Shown piece by piece: positions 21,387 through 32,743 of a DNA stretch of 64,000 bases. The stretch is from assembly GCA_024500155.1 (NCBI GenBank), contig CM044858.1, forward strand, positions 30,905,786 through 30,969,785. The letters are read 5' to 3'. A model generated the notes under the pieces. It was not told where the DNA came from, searched no databases, and worked only from the letters and a program-made list of their open reading frames with translations. Source of the stretch: Chenopodium formosanum (lineage: Eukaryota; Streptophyta; Magnoliopsida; Caryophyllales; Amaranthaceae). The translations under genes were made by a program, and so were the position numbers. Each line of letters starts with the position of its first letter. Position 1 is the first letter of the stretch.

Positions 21387-24069
21387 TGTAATACCCCGTA
21401 TTTCAATGTATTTTTATAAAGTATTTAAGTATTTATAAAATGTATTGTAAGGGCTAAAGTATTTTAATTATAAAGTATTATAAAAGTAAATTATATTTTG
21501 GGCCAAACTTTTATTAATTATATAAGCTCATTTAAATAATCGTATGTATTCTCTTTCTTCATACTCTTGTTAGACCTACCCATTTCATTTTACTAAGCCC
21601 AATTACTTATTTGAACCCTTGTGGGTCAAATATTCCATAACTTAAGCCCACATTTTTAATAAGCTTAAAATTAACCCTACTCTACTCTATAAATATCCCC
21701 CAAAACCCCAAAATTTTCCCACAAAAGGGGCTTAAAGAAATCATATTTTAGTGTAAGCTTTCGAATCTTCCTTCTTAATTTAATTTTCTTTTCCTTTCTT
21801 TTCCTTCTTTTGATTTCTTTTTCCTTATTCTTTCCTTGTTTTTTTCTTGGTCGTGGGAAATTAGGGAAACAAATCACGCGACCCTGGCTGCCACCTCGTA
21901 CCGCTGGAGCCACGTCGCTGACCACCTCCCACCGGCGACCATCCTAGCAACCACCACACCAACCACCGTGAGCCACCGTCTTCTCTCTCCTCCTCGTTTT
22001 AATTATTAATCCTATAATTATATATTTTTGGGTATAGATTTTAATTGTCTAAACATGATTAGTATGTTTTATAATTATGTTTTGATGATTAAAGATTGTA
22101 AATTTTGGATTATAAAGTGTTAAATATTCAGATTTTATAAAGTATTAAAAGTTAGGGTTTTAATAGTGTTGATTTTTAGGGTTCTAACTTACAATTGATT
22201 TGGGGGTTTTATATACCCATTGATTGTAAGTGATATTAGAGTTTAAAGATTGTATCTTTATGGAGTTTTGATAAAGTTTTAATGGGTTTTTGATCAAGTT
22301 TTAATGTTGGAATTTTGCCTAAAGTACTACTTTTTATGGTTTGATGAAAATGGTTTATTTACCCATTAAAGAGGAGTTTAATTAAGGGTTTTACTATAAT
22401 TTTCAGATTATTTTAAGTGATTTAAAATGAATTTAAGTTGCTGGAAATTGTGTATACAAGGGTAATTAATATATTATCGTTATCCCTTTATGTAGGAGAC
22501 TTGGTTCCGGAATTATTGTAGTGTATTCGGCTACTTTATGGGCTTAATTGAGGTACGTTTGCGTAGTTAGCATATATATGGGTGGTGTAGTAGCATGCTA
22601 GACTTGGCTAATTAAATTACAAGTAGTATCATGCTAAGAATTATGTTTGGAATTGTGGATTATTGATGTTGGTGATTAAATTGGAAAGCATGATTTATTT
22701 GTGATGGATTAATGGTTGCAAAATTATTGTGTGGCAAGTTGTGTATGAACCATACTTTTATTTATGGTATGTTAAATGCATGATTAATTAAACTACATGT
22801 TTAATTATGTTTGGGATATTGAAAAGGAATTTATTCATGGTTCATATAATTTTTATTGATGCTATAAGCATGAGAAAGGAGCTAATTAAGTGTCTTTGTA
22901 CACGAGGAACAAATTATATGTTGGTGCCTTAGTGCACTTAAGGTGTTTTTAACACCGAGGGATAGGATTTTTGGCGCTTTATGCGTTTAAGGTGTCTTTG
23001 ACACTGAGGAAAAGACACTGAGGTAGAATTAAAAAGGGTTCAACATTAAATATTATGTGGTCACTAAATATTCAATAATTAAATTGAGATGTTTGTTGAT
23101 TTAATAATTGTTGTTGATTGAATCATTATGCTTTGAAAGTCATCACCAAGTCCAATAATATGTAAATAACGTAAAGTGAAAGAGGTTATGAACCAAAACT
23201 CTTGGAACGTATGTACCTTGAGTATGAACAATGTGGGGAGTTATGGGGTTTTATATTTAACCATAACTTCTAATGGAGTATAGGACGCTGTACATTCTTT
23301 TTTATTTATTATTATGCGCTGGAATTCCGCCACATATGTGTAGTTTTGTGCTGGCACGGTTAGCTCCCGTGTCAGTTAACCTCAATTTATTTGGGGGAGG
23401 TAGAGTTGGAAACCCGTTCGATGCATAATCAATGCTAAGTAAATTTTAGTGCCTAGTTGAAAAGTCTTGTTTAATGTTGTGTGTTCTTGTAAACATGTGC
23501 ATTGAGGTAAGTGTGTGTTGATAGGTGAAAGCATGTTAATGTGTTTGATTACGCTTATGTACTCAACTTTGTTGATTGTGTGTATGTTTGTGTGTTTTGG
23601 CCATGTCTTTACCTTGGCCCTATGATGACCCATTTTTAATGGAGAGTAGTGGAAACAAGTAGAGATAAGCTTTTCAAGTATTGAAGCATATTCATGACGG
23701 GGCATGAGTGAAAAGCGAATCATGCTAGTTCCTATTAGTTTATGATGTGTTTAATGTTTTGGTTATTTTGTATTATGGTTATTTATGAGGGTAACGCAAA
23801 GGTTTTACGTATTTAATTGGTTTTAATAAGGGCCTACAATGGTTTCCAAATTGTAGGTTTATTTTATTTGACTTTCGTTGACTATACTTTCGTTTGGTTG
23901 ATTTCTTAAGTTGTTTGTTTTGAATGGTTTTGAAATTAGTCTTCCGTTGTGTGTCTTTGATAATTGCCTTAGCCGTACTCACGGTGGTGGTAACGTCTTA
24001 GAATTTCCTATTTCGTATTTTAAAAGAGTAAAACACGTATTTAAGGAAAGGAATTTCTAGGGTGTTACA
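21387..24069 (+). mobile_element. Solo LTR 'C' (TGTAATACCCCG family) in the RTE LINE
   Basis: A 2683-bp LTR starting TGTAATACCCCGTATTTC and ending CTAGGGTGTTACA, flanked by GGCAT at 21382-21386 and 24070-24074. A TATAAATA box at 21688 gives plus-strand sense. Start, end and layout match solo LTR D (36819-39262), so the two belong to one family or closely related ones. I infer Ty3/gypsy from size and terminal sequence; no coding part is present to prove it. Confidence 0.88.
21688..21695 (+). promoter_or_regulatory. TATA box of LTR C
   Basis: TATAAATA in the context CTCTACTC-TATAAATA-TCCCCC, about 300 bp into the LTR. The position equivalent to the TATA box of LTR D is conserved in wording. 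Confidence 0.55.
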
Positions 24070-26280
24070 GGCATCTGGTTATGACTATTCTCTTGAAAGA
24101 GAAAGTGAAGAAAAAAGGAAGACACGAAGAGCCAAGGATAAGATGGTGGACTCTAAGGGATACAAATGCTAAGGTTTTACAGAAAACGTAATTAAGGAGG
24201 CGGATTGGGATGGAGAGGTGGATCCAGAATGACTTGGTTAAATGAAGAACTATTTCCTAAGAGTGGCCAAAGAGTTCATAGGGGAATCAAGGGGAAAATC
24301 TTCAATATAGAGAGATTCTTCATGGTGGAATGAAGAGGTGAAAGCAGTAGTAAGCAAAAAAGGGAATGCTATCAAGCCTTGGGAAAATGTAGGAGTGATG
24401 AAACCTTTGCAGCGTATAAGGAGGCTAAGAGTAAGGCAAAGGCAGCTATTCGCCAAGCAAAAGAAAAGGCTTATCAAGAGGTTTATGAAAAGCTTGACTC
24501 CAAGGAGAAAGAAAGATCATTTATAAGATGGCAAAGAGAAGACAAGAAGAAAGGAAGGATTTGGTATGGTGAAGTGTGTAAAAGATAAGAACTAAATGGT
24601 CCTAGTACAAGAGGAGGACATTAAGGACGGGTGGAAGGGGTACTTCAATGAATTGTTTAATGGATGTAATGGAGTTGTGGCAGGAGATACCTCTGTGAGT
24701 GATGAAGAAATTAATATGGAGTATGTGCGGGGGATTAGGAGAGCAAAGGTGGAGCTTGAACTGAAGAAGATGAAGCCTAAGAAGGCGGCTGGCCCTGATG
24801 GTGTAAGATAGAGGTGAGGAGGTGTTTAGGTAAGACTGGTTTTGATTGGTTAACATATCTTTTTAATAAGATATGAAGGGATAATATGATCCTTCAAGAT
24901 TGGAGGAAGAGCACCTTGGTCCCGGTTTATAAAAACAAACAAGATGCTCAAGATTGTTCTAAAAATCGAGGGATCAAGCTTATGAACCACACTATGAAGT
25001 TGTGGGAAAGAGTGATTCAACATAGGTTGAAGGCATGCACAAGCATTTTGGATAACCAATTTGGTTTTATGCTTGGGAGATCTACTATGGAAGCAATCCA
25101 TTTGATAAGACAATTCGTATAGTTTTATAGGGTAAAGTAGAAGGATCTTCATATGGTGTTTATTGATTTAGAGAAGGCATATGACAAGGTGCCAAGAGAG
25201 GTACTTTGGTGGGCAATGTTGGAGAAAGGTATCCCATGAAGGTACGTGGATCTGAAGAAGCTAAGGATATGAGATGTGTCAAAAAATGTGAGGACATGTG
25301 GAGGGTTGACAAAAGATTTCCCTATTAAAATTGGATTGCATCAAGGGTCTACATTAAGCCTTTTTCTTTTTTCAACGGTTCTAGATGAAGTAACTAGACC
25401 AATTCAAGATGAGGTCCCATGGTGTATGTTGTTCGCGGTTGATATCGTTTTGGTGGATGAAACTAAGGATGGAGTTAATGCCAAGTTGGAGCAATGGAGG
25501 CAAAGGTTGGAAATCTAGAGGGTTTAAGATAAGTCGGAGTAAGACAGAGTATATGGTTTGTCGCTTTGGTACTCAGAGGGGGGCAAGAAATGAAGTGGTG
25601 AGTTTGGATGGAAAGAATTATACCATGAGTGAATGTTTTTAGTATCTTGGGTCGATCATCCAGAAGAATGGTGACATTGATCAAGACGTGGCATATAGGA
25701 TTAAGTTAGGGTGGCTTAAATGGAAAGCGGCCACATGACTGTTATGTGACCGAAGCATTCCCTTAGAGTTGAAGGGAAAATTCTACAGGATTGCCATAAG
25801 ACCCGTGTTGCTCTATGGTACAGAATGTTGGGCTTCTAAGAAGGAGCACATTAAAAAGATGGAATTTACGGAAGTGCGCATGTTAACGTGGATGTGTGGG
25901 AACACTCTAAGAGACGGAATCAGAAATGAGGTTATTCGCAAGAAAGTAGGTGTGAAAAGAATTGCGGATAAATTAAGGGAAAGTCGCTTGCGTTGATTTG
26001 GGCATGTAAGACGGAGACCCGAGGGTGCACCGGTTCGAAGAGTGGAAGACTGGAAGATTGGGACTATGGAGGGGTAAAATGAGAGAGAGGGAGCCCGAAA
26101 ATGACTTGGTTGGAAGGAGTTAGGAAGGATATGTAGTATATAGATATGCATGAGGATGTAGCATTGGATCGTAAGGATGGAGGAGGAAGATTTATGTCGA
26201 TGACTACACGGAATAATCAAATTTGGTTCAGGTTAGCCAATCCCACTAATGGGATTAAGGCATTGATTGATTGATTGATA
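24070..26280 (+). pseudogene. RTE LINE reverse transcriptase region, broken
   Basis: Blocks in order are 'SWWNEEVKAVV', 'YKEAKSKAKAAIRQAKEKAY', 'DIKDGWKGYFNELFNG', 'KKMKPKKAAGPDGV', 'WRKSTLVPVYKNKQDAQDC', 'RGIKLMNHTMKLWERVIQHR', 'NQFGFMLGRSTMEAIHLIRQ', 'VFIDLEKAYDKVPREVLWW', 'GLHQGSTLSLFLF', 'MLFAVDIVLVDE', 'YLGSIIQKNGDIDQDV' and 'VLLYGTECWASKKEHIKKME'. The catalytic FADD reads FAVD (25432-25443). Multiple stops and shifts are present. The end is a TTGA-rich tract. Confidence 0.85.
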
Positions 26281-26557
26281 TAAGTAGGGAAGCTTCTCGT
26301 CTTAGACATGTATTAGCTAAGCAACCCCCCTGGCCTCCCCCTCAATCGGCCTTAGTCAACATTATTATACTTTTGATCTAATTCCATCATATTAAGAGTT
26401 TATTTAAATTAGGACTGATCAAAGTTTGCTCGACCTAACAGCCCAACCCAAAAAAATGTCTAGATGGGGCAAAATTTTTAGGCCAAAAATTCTGTCCAGC
26501 CAAACCCGATTCATATTTTTTACCTATTTTTTAATTTTTTTTGGCAGTAAGAAAGTA
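26281..26557. other. Intergenic spacer
   Basis: No gene or repeat recognised. The wording around 26410-26530 ('aacccaaaaaa', 'ggccaaaaattc') partly recurs in inverse near 26840-26960 on the other side of the Stowaway MITE, so the MITE may sit inside an older small inverted-repeat element. Confidence 0.4.
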
Positions 26558-26814
26558 TAATTCCTCCGTTTTTTTATACTTGCAACACTTTCCTAAAATG
26601 GAAATATCACAATAGTTGCAACACAATATAAAAGGAAGATTTTTATGGTGGAAATTGTACTATTACCTTTATTTAAACCACATGGCTCACGCACTTGATT
26701 ATACTCATAACAACCAATTAACCTGATTTAAAGTATATTATATCATGTGAGGTCCACTTTTCTTAAATACCGTGATAAAGTGTGTGTAGCAACAATAAAG
26801 AAACGGAGGAAGTA
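26558..26814. mobile_element. Stowaway-type MITE (Tc1/mariner)
   Basis: A 253-bp element (26560-26812) between TA dinucleotides. The left end ATTCCTCCGTTTTTTTATAC and the reverse complement of the right end CTTCCTCCGTTTCTTTATTG match the Stowaway terminal consensus CTCCCTCCGT with small changes. There is no coding capacity. Confidence 0.75.
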
Positions 26815-27680
26815 TTTTTTTAGTTTAAGATTAGACCCAACCTGATTTTGGCTTGAAAAGCTCATCATATTTGGCCTAAAATAGCAGTTTTTGATATGGT
26901 TTTTTCGGCTAAATCCTTGGCCCGAAATGGGTCCATTTTTTTTCAATGTCCGGCCCGTGTTCATCTCTAGTATTATTGAACTATAAAATAATATAGGGAG
27001 AAAACACTCTGACAAATTATAAAATCTAGTGGGATACTAATAATGAAATCTAACAAGCTTAGATGTATGACATGTATATGCTTAACTAATCAACCATGCA
27101 CCCAAACGCTAGCTGGTAGGTTAAATATATCCTATTTTAGATTCATACACACCATCAGATTTTAGCATACACTTTTCATTATTCAAAGCGGATACATTAG
27201 CTTTGCCCTCTTTTTTAGGGGCAAATCGAAGATTTCATATCGATCTACAATTTCTCTTCAAAGTTGACTCATTAGCTTTGTAGATACACCCACTTTGGGG
27301 GTAAATAGAAGATTTCATGTCGCGTGACCTAGATTTTGCCATTAAAATGGACATACCCTAGCTTTGCGGATGCGCCCACTTTGGGAGGAATACAAAGATT
27401 TTATGTCGGCCTATAATTTTTCATCAAAGTTGACACATCAGTTTCGCCGATATGCCAACGTTTGGAGGCTACCTGTACACAATATTATACCAGCTACTAT
27501 ATAATATATTAATATCTCGTCAAAACTACGAATGATAAAGACTATTTTATCACAACTACATACCCCTTTTAACGAGCACTAATTCACATTACACGTGGAG
27601 AGCTACTTCATTTACCGATCCACGTAAGCATCCACTTGATCATGTACACCATGGGGCACCTTCCTGACACCTACTGTTGT
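26815..27680. other. Intergenic spacer with degenerate tandem repeat
   Basis: No gene is supported. Between 27190 and 27470 a unit of about 100 bp recurs three to four times with heavy divergence; shared words are TTAGCTTTG, CGCCCACTTTGGG, 'GAAGATTTCATGTCG' and 'TTCATCAAAGTTGAC'. The rest is AT-rich. Confidence 0.5.
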
Positions 27681-27685
27681 GTAAT

Positions 27686-27693
27686 TATAAATA
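27686..27693 (+). promoter_or_regulatory. TATA-like box upstream of the small ORF
   Basis: TATAAATA followed by CCCCTCACC, 233 bp before the ATG at 27926. The setting resembles a plant core promoter, but no transcript evidence exists here. Confidence 0.4.
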
Positions 27694-27925
27694 CCCCTCA
27701 CCTTTTTTGAAGGCACATTTTTATGTCCTCACTAATTTTCAAATTACTTTTTATCTTTATATCGGACATAATAAACTTCATGACCACAATGGTTTCCCTT
27801 GAACAAACCCTGATGATAGCAGACTTACATTTACTGAGCAGATTGATATCAAACTAGATTAGAATTGAAATAATTATCGGCCCTAGATATAATTAAGTTC
27901 CTCAATCCACACCGAAACAACCACC

Positions 27926-28081
27926 ATGTTGAACTTCATTTTCATTTTATTTTTGTCTTTTGTGCTCCACCAAATTAAGGCTAACCCATTTGTGGCTCAA
28001 ATTCAAAGTGTATATATCAATTGTAAATACAAGTTGTTGGATAAAATTGATGGTTCTTGCACTATCAAGGGCAATGGTTAA
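27926..28081 (+). CDS. Possible short secreted peptide, 51 aa
   Basis: I do not recognise this ORF. It starts in a good plant context (ACCACCATGT). Residues 1-19 are hydrophobic ('MLNFIFILFLSFVLHQIKA') and look like a signal peptide with cleavage after Ala19. The 32-residue remainder has two cysteines (33 and 45), three charged clusters and ends in 'CTIKGNG'. A TATA-like box lies 233 bp upstream. It could be a real small secreted peptide, the first exon of a longer gene (a GT lies next to the stop, in AATGGTTAAG), or a truncated pseudogene. No homologue comes to mind and no splice partner was found. Confidence 0.3.
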   Translation: MLNFIFILFLSFVLHQIKANPFVAQIQSVYINCKYKLLDKIDGSCTIKGNG

Positions 28082-29198
28082 GTCTTGGTGTTTAAATTCT
28101 TTAAACACATTCTTCTCTTCCATTCCTTTCGGCATAGTACTCCCATGATTTTTATTTTTATTCTTTGTTTTGAATTCTAATCATTCTTTTGTTAGGTTTT
28201 TGTCTTAGTAATTGATTACAGAAGGACGACCATTCGTCGTTGACTTATTGCCTAAATCTAAGAATCAAATCTTCATTTTTATTTTATGTACATAAGTGGG
28301 TAGTAGAAATAAGGGGTCTAAATTAAAGTACACTTTGGTGTACGACTGTACAAATTGCTCAGTTTGTGTGACCTATATGGTGTAGTATTTAGTGTGCCGT
28401 AATGCTCGCTCATGCAAATAGTGCACACATCTTTTGTGTTCATTCAAATGCACTCGAAATTATAACAGAATTACTTAGGAGTGAGCAACAAAGGGTATTG
28501 TTAAATATTTTGGAATCGGAACATGAACTTTTTATAATAGATTTCTAAAAATTAAAACTGAAATCGAAATTAGAACATGTTGTTATAGGTTAGGAATGAG
28601 AATTAGAACCGCCAAGTATACCTGTTATCTTGTACAATTGAATAATTGTTGTTAAATTATGTGTAAAATATTGATAAATGAGTGTTAAATATCTTTATTA
28701 TTTATATAACTCTAAGATCTCATTGTATAATTATTACTTTTTTTTTTTTTTTGAAGCATTGTATACTTGTTACTTAGTGGCACTTGATTTTTTGTTTTTT
28801 TTTTAAAAAAAAAATTATGGATTGCTTGTCTCATTGGTCAAATATTTGGCTAAAATCTCTAAACATATACGAAGTATATATTGATTTATTTGGACTTAAA
28901 AAGTTATATGCTTTGATTTGGGGTTTTAACAATGTAACTAGGTTTTAAAAAATTGAGAAATGGAACCAAAACTTGTTGTAAAAAGTTCCCAAATTTTTGT
29001 TACTAGAACAATTCGTGATACAATTATGGAACCTACAGTTTCTAAATGACTTCGATTTCATTATTAAGTACCTTAATTTTTTGTTTACCCCTTAAATACA
29101 CTCATCATAAGTATAACAAAATGCCTACGGAAGAAAATGTAATAAAATTTTATGCGTTTATAATAATGTGATATAATTTACGTAATATATATCGTTTG
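28082..29198. other. Intergenic spacer
   Basis: AT-rich sequence without a recognisable gene. It contains the A-tract mini-insertion at 28721-28775 and homopolymer runs around 28790-28812. Confidence 0.5.
28721..28775 (-). repeat. A-tract mini-retroposon with 19-bp flanking repeats
   Basis: CATTGTATAATTATTACTT (28721-28739) and CATTGTATACTTGTTACTT (28757-28775) match at 17 of 19 positions. Between them lie only T13 and GAAG. On the minus strand the insert is CTTC plus A13. The format matches that at 866-918. Confidence 0.55.
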
Positions 29199-30107
29199 TA
29201 AAGTTTTGTGTAGAATGGACTCACGTGAGTCCGGTCATACAAACAAAAAAACAATTGAGGAAAAAAAAATCTTAATGGTCAGAAATTAGATAATAATAGT
29301 CAGAGATTAAATTATAATGGTCGGAAATTAGATTATAATAGTCAGATATAGATTATAAATATCAGGTACCATATTATAATTGTCAGAAAATAAGTTAAGT
29401 ATATCAGAAAATAAGTAAAAATATCAGAATATAGGTTATATATATATATCAGAAAATAGATTAAATATATCAGAAAATAAGTTAAATATATTAGAAATTA
29501 AATTATAATGGTCAGGTATTAATTAAAACCCCTCCTTCTTTCCTCGTTCTCTCTCCTCGACAACCCACTAGGCCACCATGGGTGGGCGTTGAAGAGGGCC
29601 ACTAGTGAGTTTCGTCCTCGACTCGACGAACTCGGACATTGATTCAGCGAGTCTCGAGAAGTCACTCTGATCTATTATCTATATGATAAGAGTTCTTGAG
29701 ATTTTCGACATGGGGCAAAATCGCGAAACGCGCGAGGCGAATGTGGGGGAGTGAATTAACCCCAAATAAGCTGAAAGATCGTTGAGAATCCTTGAATTCA
29801 TGTCACAGAAGAAGAGTTTCTGGGAATTTGGGGAGTCTTTGTTGTTGTGGAGGAAGGATTTAGAGAGAATGGACAGATTTGAGGGTTGGAAGTTGGAGTT
29901 CAGATTTGTTGTGGAGTTGGGTTGCGTCGAAGAAGATTAGGAGAGAGAAAGGACGAGGGAGGGAGAGGATGCGGCCGAGGAGGTGGTCGGTGAGGCGGAG
30001 GACGCCGTTGGGTGCGCCGGATTGGAGGTGTTGGGAGTGACAGTGGGTAGGTGATGAGAGTATGCACTATAAACTGGACTCGCGTGAAACAGACTCACAC
30101 AAAACTT
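29199..30107. mobile_element. Inverted-repeat element with tandem-repeat and GC-rich cargo
   Basis: Inverted ends of about 42 bp: the left reads AAAGTTTTGTGTAGAATGGAC and the right, reverse-complemented, reads AAAGTTTTGTGTGAGTCTGTT; both continue CACG.GAGTCC. Inside are a field of short repeats (29276-29520, unit about 20-25 bp, 'GTCAGAAATTAGATTATAAT') and a GC-richer block (29560-30060) with no intact ORF. No target duplication was identified, so the superfamily is open. Confidence 0.55.
29276..29520. repeat. Degenerate minisatellite, unit about 20-25 bp
   Basis: Units resemble ATGGTCAGAAATTAGATTATA and the variant 'TATCAGAAAATAAGTTAAAT', at least eight in a row, with drift along the array. 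It lies inside the inverted-repeat element at 29199-30107. Confidence 0.65.
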
Positions 30108-30121
30108 TCTGTTATTCGTTG

Positions 30122-30160
30122 TTTTTTTTTTTTGGGGGGGGGGGGGGGGGGTGGGGTGGG
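30122..30160. repeat. Homopolymer junction T12 / G18
   Basis: A T run passes directly into a G run ending in GTGGGGTGGG. Such a tract is prone to assembly or sequencing length error and can form a G-quadruplex on the plus strand. Confidence 0.7.
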
Positions 30161-30556
30161 TTTTCCCACTCTACGTTTACTTGTTAAATTTGATTTTTAT
30201 CTTTGATTGTTATCACTGCCAATTTTCGTAGTATATGTCCTAGCAATCTAGCATAAGTTCTTTTACTTTAGCTTGAATTTTCCATAATTGACAAAATCAA
30301 GCACACATTCTATTCCATGAACTTGCATTTTTTGCTAAATAATGTTAAACTCTCCACAATTTTACTTTCTAAAATAAAACAAGTGATGTGATTGTTTCAC
30401 ACCTCAATTACATGTACAAGTTAGTAGATTGTTAGCTGATGTAGAAAGTCTTTTCTAATGTGTGATATAGCTTTTACTCTGTGTTCGTTTGATTTCAAGA
30501 TTAGGAAATGTGGAGATATGATATGTGAAATCAAGCTAATTGGCCTCGGTCAAATC

Positions 30557-30768
30557 ACCATTTTTTTTTTCTTTCGGTAAGAATAAACCTTGATCAAACC
30601 TCAACCCTTATGATTTTTTGAGTCCAATGTTTAAGGGTTGAACATTTTGAAAGTGAGGGAGAAGGATAAGGGGTCCTTACCCCCAGAGTACCTTATATAA
30701 GGATTGAACCCCTAACCTAAAAGTTAAAGGGTTCATTATTTCCACTAGACCAAGCTTATGATGGTCCA
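30557..30768 (-). mobile_element. tRNA-derived SINE (probable)
   Basis: On the minus strand a box-A-like TGGTCTAGTGGAAATAATGA is followed about 40 bp later by a box B, GGGTTCAATCC. About 130 bp of unrelated body follow, then an A-rich tail (T run at 30559-30575 on plus). Spacing and order fit a tRNA-headed SINE. No clear target duplication was found. Confidence 0.55.
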
Positions 30769-31248
30769 AATTATATTGTGTACTTAGCTTGTATTATTGT
30801 TATTGGAGTATGTATTTTGGACACGATTGTCAATACAAAACTAGAATATTAATATTTTTAATTATCTGTATGATGTTCGTATTATGAAACTAACATTGTA
30901 ACTTATCCGACAATATATTATATATACGATACCATTTGGTTTCTGTACATTTGTAAAAGAAAATTCAAGTCAAAATCACTAAAAATATATGAAAAAAAAT
31001 AATTTAAGTGTTGTACTAAAATAAATAGAGGAAGTATTTCAGGAAATAGTTTTCAAAATTCTAACCACTTCTTTCCATTAAAACCTCAATTCATAATTTT
31101 TTAACAATCTCTTAAATATAAAAATTAATAATTTTATTTTTGTAAAAAATTCCCACATTTTTAAATTATATTGATAAGATAATTATTCTATATTCACTTT
31201 TTAAAAAAAAATGCACTCGAGATTAAAAGTGTTAACTAAGGCCCTGCT

Positions 31249-31705
31249 GTTCATTTCACCTTAAAAAAATAATATTCAGTAAAATTCTGTTATCTTAAAT
31301 AAGAATTATAATAGAAAATCAGTAAAAAATAGTTTCAGTTTAGCAAAAATAATTTTAGTTCAGTAAAATTAATTTACGTTCAGTAAAAATAATTTAAGTT
31401 CACAAATATAATTTTATTTTAGTAAAAATAATTTCAGTTCAGCAAAAAATAAGGTGAAGTGAACGAGTCATAAGTAAGTGTAATACAAAAAAAATGAACA
31501 AATTAATAGTTCAGTCCATTGTGTATGCGGCTGGCCAAACCATGTGGCCAGTTGTAAAAGAACATAGTTACCCCTATAACATTGACCGAATAACCCATTT
31601 AACACTCATCAAGTAACCCCTGTAACACTGATTATATGTAACACTTATAACACTAACGAAGTAATCCTTATTATGACTGGCCACACTGTGTTCCAGCTAC
31701 ATATA
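31249..31705. repeat. Two small inverted-repeat elements with repeats inside
   Basis: 31249-31466 is bounded by TTCATTTCACCTTA and its partner TAAGGTGAAGTGAA and is filled by units like TTCAGTAAAAATAATTTAAG. 31522-31705 is bounded by GTATGCGGCTGGCCAAACCA and a matching inverted end near TGTTCCAGCTACAT, and is filled by 'GTAACCCC.GTAACACT.AT' units. Both look like MITE-sized elements, but I found no target duplications. Confidence 0.45.
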
Positions 31706-32187
31706 ACAATTTGTGTTAATAATTTTTACAGAATATCTTTTAAGAAAATACTTCGTTGTAATCAAATTAGAGAGGACAATATTGGGATCTAGTTTTTTTG
31801 TGAACGAGCTTTACTACGGTGGGAACGCAAGCTGTGGGGGTACCAGAGACGACTTAGGGAAAGACTTGTCAAATTGACAAAAGTCAATTCATTACTACAT
31901 TAAGATCGAGATGGCTTTGTCACAACCATCACTTGTCCAAACTATGTATGTTACTATGTTAGTTGTGGCCCTTTCAACAAATGAGCATCAATTCGTTTTC
32001 TAAGTTTACAAGTAACTCAAATTATGAATTTGTTAGTAAATTAATATGCACCAAACACATTGGCCCTAGGTAAACAAATGGTTATTTTAGTATAAAGGGA
32101 AGTTAGCCAATAATGGTTATTTTAGTATAAAGGAAAGTTAGCCTCAAATATGAACATATGTTTTTGAGGATTAACTATGTCGAGGTG

Positions 32188-32246
<59 letters not shown>

Positions 32247-32254
32247 AAAAAAAA
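32188..32254. repeat. (TAA)n microsatellite followed by poly(A)
   Basis: About 16 TAA units are followed by about 20 A. On the minus strand it makes a spurious poly-isoleucine ORF. Confidence 0.9.
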
Positions 32255-32346
32255 ACCCATCAAAATAAGATAAGTGATCGGTGGTGATGGGAGAAAAAAA
32301 TAAGCAGGAAAAACTTTTACCATTCAAAAGATTACAAATTCTTAAA

Positions 32347-32743
32347 TGATCCTGGTTCACACTAATTTATTGTGGAGCACTAACATTAGAGAAATTATGG
32401 TTGTTTTATTAATAAAAAAAAAGTCACTATAATAAAATGAAGGTTACCATGTCGAAAATAAAAGTCATTTTGGTAATATATAGGCTATAAGAGGTTAATT
32501 TTTGTAATGAAATATTTTATAAGGTCAATATTAATAATAAAGGTCACTATGTTAAAATTAATGTCATAACGTCGTACTTCAAGTTCACGATAGTATTAAA
32601 CGTTATACAACATTTAATAAAGGTTACTATGTTAAAAATAAGGTTACTATATTAAAAATAAAGGTCACTATGTTCAATATAATGTCAGTTTCGTGTGTAT
32701 AAACCACGGGTCCACAAAAATATTATTGTGAACCAGGTCCACG
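32347..32743. mobile_element. MITE-sized inverted-repeat element with tandem-repeat core
   Basis: The left end CCTGGTTCACACTAATTTAT and the reverse complement of the right end CCTGGTTCACAATAATATTT match and continue into TGTGGA. The core has repeated 'AAGGTCACTATGTTAAAA' units between about 32420 and 32690. There is no ORF. Confidence 0.55.

Larger units (their letters stand above)
18230..26280 (+). mobile_element. Decayed RTE-type LINE with two nested solo LTRs
   Basis: One plus-strand LINE can be followed through a repeated leader (18230-18608, then 20519-20600), an endonuclease region (20614-21386), an RT region (24070-26060) and a terminal (TTGA)n-like tract at about 26262-26280. 'SCNVGSLTGKLAEVLEVMMRR' and the tail 'VLLYGTECWASKKEHIKKME' are typical of plant RTE elements. 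Solo LTR B (target CTAGG) interrupts the leader and solo LTR C (target GGCAT) the endonuclease. Many stops and a mutated RT active site show it is dead. Confidence 0.85.

Noticed and set aside
29276..29520. A CRISPR-like array of regular repeats
   Set aside because: Units are contiguous and degenerate without unique spacers, in a plant nuclear context.
32175..32360. Poly-isoleucine ORF
   Set aside because: A direct translation of the (TAA)n microsatellite.
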